DNA of 64,000 nt, taken from the NCBI RefSeq assembly GCF_021462225.1, contig NC_061818.1, positions 17,133,462-17,197,461 of the forward strand, given 5' to 3'. A program made the position numbers and the translations under genes. Source of the stretch: Girardinichthys multiradiatus (lineage: Eukaryota > Chordata > Actinopteri > Cyprinodontiformes > Goodeidae). Shown here one piece after another: positions 55,300 to 64,000 of this stretch. The notes under the pieces are model-generated. The model did not search any database, had not been told where the DNA came from, and saw nothing but the letters and a program-made list of their open reading frames with translations. How positions within the stretch are numbered: the stretch's first letter is position 1; every line of letters starts with the position of its first letter.

Positions 55300-57107
55300 C
55301 TCCTTCAGGTCTGACTGTAATTTGCAGCTGCCCACGTAAACAAGCCAAATGCCTTCTAGTTGGATGGCATTAAATTGACCTCTGATTATAAAGTAAAAAA
55401 CCTTGGTGTTATTTTTGACCAGGACATGTCATTTAAATCCCATATTAAACAGGTTTCTAGGATTTCCTTCTTTCATCTCCAGAACATTGACAAAATTAGA
55501 AATATCCTATCCAGGAGTGACGCTGAAAAACTAGTCCATGCATTTGTTACTTCAAGGCTGGACCATTGTAATTCTTCACTATCAGGATGTCCACAAAATA
55601 CAGTTAAAAGCCTTCAGCTGATTCAAAATGCTGCAGCAAGAGTTCTGATGAAAATTAAAAAGAGAGATCATATTTCTCCTATTTTAGCTTCCCTTCATTG
55701 TCTCCCTGTTAAATCCAGAATAGAAATTAAAATTCTCCTCCTCACATATAAAGCCCTTAATGATTTAGCTCCATCATACATCAGAGATATGATTGTTCCA
55801 TATGTTCCTAACAGAACACTTCGTTCTCAGACTGCAGGTTTAATTTCGGTTCCTTGCGTCTCTAAATGTAGAATGGGAGGCAGATCCTTTCTCCAGTGGA
55901 ACCAGCTCCCAGTTTTAGTCCATGAGGCAGACTACTTTTAAGGCTAGGCTTAAAACTTTCCTTTTTGATAAAGCTCATAGTTAGAGTGGCTTAGGTTATC
56001 CTCAGCTATCTCCGTAGTTATGCTGCTCTAGGCTTAGACTACTGGAGGACATAATGACCACTTTTACTCTCTTTGCTACATTCTCATACTACTCTCCAAT
56101 TTTGCATTATCTGCTGTTATTTCAGCTTTTAACTTTATGCTCTCTCTATTTTCTCTTCCTAGAAGCTACACCTGGCCTGACTCTATATCTTTCAGTGACA
56201 CCTTCTTGAAGGGGCGCATCCTCCAAGCTTCGGCTGCCAACAACTTAGAGCTCACCTTCTACTGATGATACACTTGGCCCTGTCTTTCAGTGTTTAACCC
56301 TATTTTTCTCCTAGACATAGCTACTGACTAAGCTTTTACTGTGACTAACTGCATGTGCTCTATCTCATACTCTAAACTTGAAAACTGGTCTTAGAATTGA
56401 TCTCTTTTTCTTTCTAAATGAAACAACTAAAAGAGCTACATTCACTTTTCCTTCCCAGAGAAAGTACTCCTGGATCAGTGCTTGTGTGTTCTTTTTTTGT
56501 CTCTGCTCTGTTCGCTGAAACCCCCAATTGGTCGTGGCAGATGGCCGCTCACACTGAGCCTGGCTCTGCTGGAGGTTTCTTTCTGTTAACAGGGAGTTTT
56601 TCCTCTCCACTGTCGCTACACACATGCTCAGTATGAGGGATTGCTGCAACGTCACCACCAGTGACTGTCCACTGTCAATACATGCTCATCCAGGAGGTGT
56701 GAATGCTACAAGTCTCTGACTCAATGCAATCTGCTGGGTTTCCTTAGATAGAAAAAACTTTTTAACCAATTAGAATAAGTAACTGAATTTGACTGCACTG
56801 TTCGATAGTTAGGATTAATTGGAAGCCATGTACCTGACTTGAAATTTGCATGATTCGAATGAATTAACTTGAAGTGGCCCATTTTAAAGTTACCCACCTA
56901 GATGGTCAAACTTTATCAGTTTATTATTTTACTTAGTTCCTCTACACATACCCCATTCTACAATAGTCAAACTCTAAAACTCAGTAGTTTATTCTAACCT
57001 CCCAAACAACCCCGCACCATTCCAAACCCTATGTGAAGAGCCTTGAGACGACATGTGTTGTGAATTGGGGCTATATAAATAAAACTGAATTGAATTGAAT
57101 TAAAAAG
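55300..57107 (+). mobile_element. L2-type LINE, 5'-truncated, with long 3' UTR
   Basis: C-terminal RT part at 55360-55941 and a 3' UTR ending GGGGCTATATAAATAAAACT followed by GAATTGAATTGAATT at 57107, the typical L2-like end. The RT catalytic YADD is absent (truncated before it). From 55891 onwards the element is part of a 3.5-kb tandem duplication. Confidence 0.88.
55360..55941 (+). pseudogene. L2 reverse transcriptase C-terminal fragment
   Basis: Thumb and C-terminal blocks of L2-type [86 protein letters not shown] 9-bp loss relative to the duplicated copies (at about 55930) brings the early stop. Palm domain missing. Confidence 0.88.
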
Positions 57108-59394
57108 ATCATTATGGACCTTAAAAAGACTCGAGTGCAGTTTTTTAAAGCCAGACTGAAAAGGGTAAAAAATCTGTAACTTGCACTGTAGAGCTCTAAA
57201 CTTACTTTCTGCAACTTATTTTTTTAAAATCTACAAAGAAAAGACAGTTTTGAAATTGGGTGATAATTACCAAAAAGGCTGCCATCAAGATTGAGTTTCT
57301 TTAGTATTTGAGTTTCCTCAGCATGTTTGAGATAGGATGGAATGCATTCTTGCCTCAGTGAACTGTTAATGTTTGACAACAATGAAGCCCACTGCTAGTG
57401 AGATTCCCAGACAAGAGGGAAGGACATAACATTTTTAAGGAGCATTATGAGGGTTTTATTTTGGCAATAAATGTACCCAGGTCATTAAGTGTAATTGTTG
57501 AAAAACAAGTAGGTGACTCCTGGCACCAAGGATAATCGACATAAGGGAAGAAACTCCTCAGAAAACTGGGAAATAACAGAATCATCAATGAAGGGCCTGT
57601 ATTAAATGCCACTTAAAACAAACTTGAGAAAAAGAATGAGTGACAACTAACTAAAGTAGACATATCATGCTTTTAAATCCCTCCTTTTAACACTAAATCA
57701 TTCAGTTGTGATCTATATAAAGTGGAACTGCAATGATTTAGTCTGAATTGGCTCTTCTTTTACCCCTGTTCTGAGGAGCGTCTGAGAGTAGTCTCTTTAA
57801 ATGTTATAGAGGTACTTCACACCCCTTCAAGGTCAAAGAGCATAACGCTTTAACCCGTTCATCCATTTTTGTAGTTTGATAGCAGAGATACAATTATCTT
57901 GCAGCGCACAAACAGGATAAAAACGGCAAAACTGTTTATATAATAATACTATTCAAAACACGCAGTACGGTTATATCTTCAAGGAATAAAAACAGCACAC
58001 AGCACTTACATAAGCAGAAGGCACGGTGCTACTGCTCTCAAATAATGGCCAGTACTTCATATAAACACAATAAATTCATGTCTAAAATAAAGTTTGTTGT
58101 TTTAGTGTTATTTGCAGCTTACTGCTTTGCTGTGTCTGTCGTTTCCATTGACAGAAGGAACTGACCCCCTTATCAGATTAAGTCTTTCAGCAAATCCTTG
58201 ATTGATGAAGGTTGGTGAAGGCACTTGTCCTTGAAGTGGCAAAATAGGAAGTTTCCCACTGATTTGGGAACACTTCCATGAAAAAAAGATTTAATCAGCC
58301 ACTTCGAAGTGTGGAACTGTGTAATGAACTGTGTGGGTTAATACTCCCAACAACCAAACATTTAGACTTAGCCAGAAAGAAAAAAAGCGCATACGCAAAA
58401 TTCGTAGACAGAAGTCCATGATCTTATTTAGTAGTTCCGCATCAAATACTGTGATGTAATAATTTAAAAAAGGTCATAAAGAAAAGAGAAAACTAATCGG
58501 ATTGAAATATAACCAAAAAAGAATATAAAGATATCTCTGCAACACCTGGAGAGACTAAATTCAACTTTTCTGCACCCTGTCAAAATAAGGTGAGATCTTT
58601 CCATGTAATCCATGCAACCTATAGTAACTGCTCACAATTAACTCCGTAACAGTTACAATAAATATCCTTAGATCCTTATGTGTAACCCAGGCAATGATGA
58701 TTAGAACACGCAGTTGAGACGGTGAGGAGTGAAACAAGCATGATCTCATTCTGGAGCTGAGAGACTGGAGAGGCCTGTGGGAAGCCACATGTTATCTGTC
58801 TTATCGATAGTAGAAATATAAACAAGAATATTCAATGAAATGATTATTTAATATTCCTTTATAGGTCAGTCAGTCATTTTCTACTGCTTATTCTATAGTG
58901 GGTCATGGGGAAGCTGGTGCCTATCTACAGCAGTCTATGGGCAAGAGGCAGGGTACACCCTGGATAGGTTGCCAGCCCATCACAGGGCAATACACAAACA
59001 ACCATGCACACACTAATTCATACACCTGAGGGCAGTTTAGAGTTACCAATTAACCTAACAGGCATGTCTTTGGACTGTGGGAGGAAGCTGGAGTAACTGG
59101 TGAGAACCCACACATGCACAGGGAGAACATGCAAACTCCATGCAGAAAGACCCCTGGCTGGGAATTGAACCCAGGACCTTCTTGCTGCAAGGCAACAGTG
59201 CTACCAACTGTGCCACCATGCAGCCTTCCTTTACAGGTATTAAATGAAATTAAAAGTCTATGATTAGCAAGTTAAAAGATGTATGATTGAAATGTGGTTG
59301 ACATTCTCAGCCAGCTATATATGAAGGAAATTTAACAATCATTTGTAAAGCATGAATAAAAAGAATGAAGTGATCCTTTAGTTATCAGGCTCCT
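55891..59394 (+). repeat. Tandem segmental duplication, unit A
   Basis: Unit of about 3.5 kb starting CTCCAGTGGAACCAGCTCCC in the LINE RT. Nearly identical to unit B, with about a dozen scattered substitutions noticed and a 9-bp indel near the start. Contains the LINE 3' UTR, about 1.7 kb of anonymous sequence, and a LINE-tail repeat (58867-59222). No host exon recognised. Confidence 0.93.
58867..59222 (+). mobile_element. Nimb/I-type LINE tail (unit A)
   Basis: CAGTCAGTCATTTTCTACTG through GGGAGGAAGCTGGAG, GGGAGAACATGCAAACTCCA and ACCCAGGACCTTCTTGCTGC. A very common teleost repeat; the class name is from memory. Confidence 0.65.
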
Positions 59395-62300
59395 CTCCAG
59401 TGGAACCAGCTCCCAGTTTTAGTCCATGAGGCAGACACCCTGTCTACTTTTAAGGCTAGGCTTAAAACTTTCCTTTTTGATAAAGCTCATAGTTACAGTG
59501 GCTTAGGTTATCCTCAGCTATCTCCGTAGTTATGCTGCTCTAGGCTTAGACTACTGGAGGACATAATGACCACTTTTACTCTCTTTGCTACATTCTCATA
59601 CTACTCTCCAATTTTGCATTATTTGCTGTTATTTCAGCTTTTAACTTTATGCTCTCTCTATTTTCTCTTCCTAGAAGCTACACCTGGCCTGACTCTATAT
59701 CTTTCAGTGACACCTTCTTGAAGGGGCGCATCCTCCAAGCTTCGGCTGCCAACAACTTAGAGCTCACCTTCTACTGATGATACACTTGGCCCTGTCTTTC
59801 AGTGTTTAACCCTATTTTTCTCCTAGACATAGCTACTGACTAAGCTTTTACTGTGACTAACTGCATGTGCTCTATCTCATACTCTAAACTTGAAAACTGG
59901 TCTTAGAATTGATCTCTTTTTCTTTCTAAATGAAACAACTAAAAGAGCTACATTCACTTTTCCTTCCCAGAGAAAGTACTCCTGGATCAGTGCTTGTGTG
60001 TTCTTTTTTTGTCTCTGCTCTGTTCGCTGAAACCCCCAATTGGTCGTGGCAGATGGCCGCTCACACTGAGCCTGGCTCTGCTGGAGGTTTCTTTCTGTTA
60101 ACAGGGAGTTTTTCCTCTCCACTGTCGCTACACACATGCTCAGTATGAGGGATTGCTGCAACGTCACCACCAGTGACTGTCCACTGTCAATACATGCTCA
60201 TCCAGGAGGAGTGAATGCTACAAGTCTCTGACTCAATGCAATCTGCTGGGTTTCCTTAGATAGAAAAAACTTTTTAACCAATTAGAATAAGTAACTGAAT
60301 TTGACTGCACTGTTCGATAGTTAGGATTAATTGGAAGCCATGTACCTGACTTGAAATTTGCATGATTCGAATGAATTGACTTGAAGTGGCCCATTTTAAA
60401 GTTACCCACCTAGATGGTCAAACTTTATCAGTTTATTATTTTACTTAGTTCCTCTACACATACCCCATTCTACAATAGTCAAACTCTAATACTCAGTAGT
60501 TTATTCTAACCTCCCAAACAACCCCGCACCATTCCAAACCCTATGTGAAGAGCCTTGAGACGACATGTGTTGTGAATTGGGGCTATATAAATAAAACTGA
60601 ATTGAATTGAATTAAAAAGATCATTATGGACCTTAAAAAGACTCGAGTGCAGTTTTTTAAAGCCAGACTGAAAAGGGTAAAAAATCTGTAACTTGCACTG
60701 TAGAGCTCTAAACGTACTTTCTGCAACTTATTTTTAAAAAATCTACAAATAAAAGACAGTTTTGAAATTGGGTGATAATTACCAAAAAGGCTGCCATCAA
60801 GATTGAGTTTCTTTAGTATTTGAGTTTCCTCAGCATGTTTGAGATAGGATGGAATGCATTCTTGCCTCAGTGAACTGTTAATGTTTGACAACAATGAAGC
60901 CCACTGCTAGTGAGATTCCCAGACAAGAGGGAAGGACATAACATTTTTAAGGAGCATTATGAGGGTTTTATTTTGGCAATAAATGTACCCAGGTCATTAA
61001 GTGTAATTGTTGAAAAACAAGTAGGTGACTCCTGGCACCAAGGATAATCGACATAAGGGAAGAAACTCCTCAGAAAACTGGGAAATAACAGAATCATCAA
61101 TGAAGGGCCTGTATTAAATGCCACTTAAAACAAACTTGAGAAAAAGAATGAGTGACAACTAACTAAAGTAGACATATCATGCTTTTAAATCCCTCCTTTT
61201 AACACTAAATCATTCAGTTGTGATCTATATAAAGTGGAACTGCAATGATTTAGTCTGAATTGGCTCTTCTTTTACCCCTGTTCTGAGGAGCGTCTGAGAG
61301 TAGTCTCTTTAAATGTTATAGAGGTACTTCACACCCCTTCAAGGTCAAAGAGCATAACGCTTTAACCCGTTCATCCATTTTTGTAGTTTGATAGCAGAGA
61401 TACAATTATCTTGCAGCGCACAAACAGGATAAAAACGGCAAAACTGTTTATATAATAATACTATTCAAAACACGCAGTACGGTTATATCTTCAAGGAATA
61501 AAAACAGCACACAGCACTTACATAAGCAGAAGGCACGGTGCTACTGCTCTCAAATAATGGCCAGTACTTCATATAAACACAATAAATTCATGTCTAAAAT
61601 AAAGTTTGTTGTTTTAGTGTTATTTGCAGCTTACTGCTTTGCTGTGTCTGTCGTTTCCATTGACAGAAGGAACTGACCCCCTTATCAGATTAAGTCTTTC
61701 AGCAAATCCTTGATTGATGAAGGTTGGTGAAGGCACTTGTCCTTGAAGTGGCAAAATAGGAAGTTTCCCACTGATTTGGGAACACTTCCATGAAAAAAAG
61801 ATTTAATCAGCCACTTCGAAGTGTGGAACTGTGTAATGAACTGTGTGGGTTAATACTCCCAACAACCAAACATTTAGACTTAGCCAGAAAGAAAAAAAGC
61901 GCATACGCAAAATTCGTAGACAGAAGTCCATGATCTTATTTAGTAGTTCCGCATCAAATACTGTGATGTAATAATTTAAAAAAGGTCATAAAGAAAAGAG
62001 AAAACTAATCGGATTGAAATATAACCAAAAAAGAATATAAAGATATCTCTGCAACACCTGGAGAGACTAAATTCAACTTTTCTGCACCCTGTCAAAATAA
62101 GGTGAGATCTTTCCATGTAATCCATGCAACCTATAGTAACTGCTCACAATTAACTCCGTAACAGTTACAATAAATATCCTTAGATCCTTATGTGTAACCC
62201 AGGCAATGATGATTAGAACACGCAGTTGAGACGGTGAGGAGTGAAACAAGCATGATCTCATTCTGGAGCTGAGAGACTGGAGAGGCCTGTGGGAAGCCAC

Positions 62301-62906
62301 ATGTTATCTGTCTTATCGATAGTAGAAATATAAACAAGAATATTCAATGAAATGATTATTTAATATTCCTTTATAGGTCAGTCAGTCATTTTCTACTGCT
62401 TATTCTATAGTGGGTCATGGGGAAGCTGGTGCCTATCTACAGCAGTCTATGGGCAAGAGGCAGGGTACACCCTGGATAGGTTGCCAGCCCATCACAGGGC
62501 AATACACAAACAACCATGCACACACTCATTCATACACCTGAGGGCAATTTAGAGTTACCAATTAACCTAACAGGCATGTCTTTGGACTGTGGGAGGAAGC
62601 CAGTGTAACTGGTGAGAACCCACACATGCACAGGGAGAACATGCAAACTCCATGCAGAAAGACCCCTGGCTGGGAATTGAACCCAGGACCTTCTTGCTGC
62701 AAGGCAACAGTGCTACCAACTGCACCACCATGCAGCCTTCCTTTACAGGTATTAAATGAAATTAAAAGTCTATGATTAGCAAGTTAAAAGATGTATGTTT
62801 GAAATGTGGTTGACATTCTCAGCCAGCTATATATGAAGGAAATTTAACAATCATTTGTAAAGCATGAATAAAAAGAATGAAGTGATCCTTTAGTTATCAG
62901 GCTCCT
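59395..62906 (+). repeat. Tandem segmental duplication, unit B
   Basis: 3,512 bp, same content as unit A. It keeps the 9 bp (ACCCTGTCT) lacking in unit A. Includes its own LINE-tail repeat at 62379-62734. Confidence 0.93.
62379..62734 (+). mobile_element. Nimb/I-type LINE tail (unit B)
   Basis: Duplicate of 58867-59222 with a few substitutions (for example GAAGCCAGTGTAAC for GAAGCTGGAGTAAC). Confidence 0.65.
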
Positions 62907-63086
62907 CTCCAGTGGAACCAGCTCCCAGTTTTAGTCCATGAGGCAGACACCCTGTCTACTTTTAAGGCTAGGCTTAAAACTTTCCTTTTTGATAAAGCTC
63001 ATAGTTACAGTGGCTTAGGTTATCCTCAGCTATCTCCGTAGTTATGCTGCTCTAGGCTTAGACTACTGGAGGACATAATGACCACT
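62907..63086 (+). repeat. Tandem segmental duplication, partial unit C
   Basis: The first 180 bp of the unit again, ending at GACCACT where unrelated sequence begins. Marks the distal boundary of the duplication. Confidence 0.92.
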
Positions 63087-63197
63087 GATAGTTTTACAAC
63101 AGTGTTTTTAAAGAGAATGCTGCAAGCTGGAGAATGAAATAAAGTTTAGAACTGAGCAGATTAGGGAAAAGAACTGAGGATGAGAAGGAGTGACGAG

Positions 63198-63330
63198 AGC
63201 CAGCTGCATGCTGATAACAACAGGGAGATGAGCCAGCTGCGTGCTGATAATAACGGAAAGATGAGCCAGCTGCATGCTGATAACAACGGGGAGATGAGCC
63301 AGCTGCATGCTGATAACAACGGGAAGATGC
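63198..63330 (+). repeat. 33-bp minisatellite, four units, open reading frame
   Basis: The unit AGCCAGCTGCATGCTGATAA plus CAACGGGAAGATG repeats four times, in frame, encoding the 11-residue repeat SQLHADNNGKM. The plus-strand frame 63180-63374 is open. No family recognised. Confidence 0.9.
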
Positions 63331-64000
63331 GATTACAGACCAGCATGGCCATGTTTGGGTGTCTCCAGGGCTGAGAAGCAGTACCATGACTGACATATTG
63401 AGCAAAAACTAAGAAGCCTAATAAAGGCATAAACCGGGGCAGGCATTGAGCACTATAAAAACAACGATGAGAGCAGAAACCGCGGTTGTTTTCTCGCAGA
63501 AGACCAGTAAACAAGTTCAGACAGAGAAACTAAGCTTGGATGAAAAAGGAACAGAGACACAGCCCAACTGCTCGACTGCATTAACAGAGGATCAACCCAT
63601 AAGCCTGGAAAGGACTGTGCCTCAAAATTGAGAATCCGATTTCATCTAAAGCCTTTTTATCCAGACAACAGAAGTGAACTTGATCGGTGAACAGCTGATT
63701 GCTCTAAGTCTCAGGCTTCTGGAAGTCCTGAATCAACCTCATATATGCCTCCGAGTTTCCTTCAACTCTCAGCCTCTGGAAATTACTGTCTTCGGAGACA
63801 TATAACAACCAACATCCTGTTTAACCATCAAAGCCTGGAGCATCAGTGCCTTCCACTTATAGGAAGAAGACTGAAGATTAAGTTGTATTCCCTTCAAGAA
63901 ACCACTCGTTGTTACCAGAAGAATTCTTCTCCATCATGTGCATGGATGAGCCTCCGTCTTCAAAGCCTCTTCAAACCCACTGGTTTCAGCATCAGGGAAA
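63331..64000. other. Unassigned; short ORF at 63446-63631
   Basis: A 61-codon plus-strand ORF (MSTIKTTMRAETAVVF...) starts just downstream of the minisatellite. The following text is CT-rich and may be the leader of a retroelement continuing past the window, but no motif confirms it. Confidence 0.3.

Noticed and set aside
56365..60170. Duplicated 97- and 72-codon ORFs in units A and B
   Set aside because: They lie in the LINE 3' UTR and exist twice only because of the tandem duplication.

Overview
The window is eukaryotic nuclear DNA, almost certainly from a ray-finned (teleost) fish. Nearly everything recognisable is a teleost repeat family: Rex3 (RTE clade) and L2-type non-LTR retrotransposons, several Tc1/mariner families, piggyBac, three kinds of hAT element, a tRNA-derived SINE, a class-I endogenous retrovirus (ERV) and long TG arrays. 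There are no operons, ribosome-binding sites or long intact host ORFs. Coding DNA of the host can be seen only as short exons with splice signals. I cannot name the species.

Layout. 1-1.5 kb: partial Rex3. 2.2-13.5 kb (minus strand): the one clear host gene, a mucin-like single-pass membrane glycoprotein. It has a 1,053-nt Thr/Ser repeat exon, several micro-exons of 15-27 nt and a C-terminal transmembrane exon. Its introns are filled by an L2 tail, a Tc1 relic, a SINE and a piggyBac element that itself contains a Tc1 copy. 13.8-14.6 kb: 5' half of a hAT transposon. 15.1 kb: one orphan plus-strand exon. 18.4-20.3 kb: satellite-like repeats and TG minisatellites. 20.5-27.5 kb: complete ERV insertion (two 293-bp LTRs that look identical, 5-bp target duplication) with gag, RT core and env largely deleted. 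31-35 kb: a second LTR element broken by two Tc1 copies. 35.1-35.9 kb: 3' half of a hAT. 36.3-39.65 kb: near full-length Rex3 with target duplication. 41-45 kb: a MITE, a hAT carrying an L2 insertion, and another Tc1 relic. 46.9-49.5 kb: a GC-rich retroelement fragment and a Tc1 copy. 50.1-52.5 kb: an old Tc1-like element with two younger insertions. 53.3-53.9 kb: a CpG-rich, promoter-like patch. 54.5 kb: a tRNA-Leu-like pseudogene. 55.3-63.1 kb: an L2 3' end included in a 3.5-kb tandem duplication. 63.2-64 kb: a 33-bp coding-type minisatellite and unassigned sequence.

How it works together. This is a gene-poor region shaped by nested transposition. The most informative points are: (i) two Tc1 copies share the same premature stop codon, so they look trans-mobilised; (ii) the ERV has apparently identical LTRs but no visible RT core or envelope, so it too looks like a passenger; (iii) the ERV leader has duplicated hairpins with compensatory base-pair changes and a duplicated gag N-terminus; (iv) the phase-1 micro-exon architecture of the mucin-like gene. 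All family names rest on recognising motifs by eye, and no database search was run.
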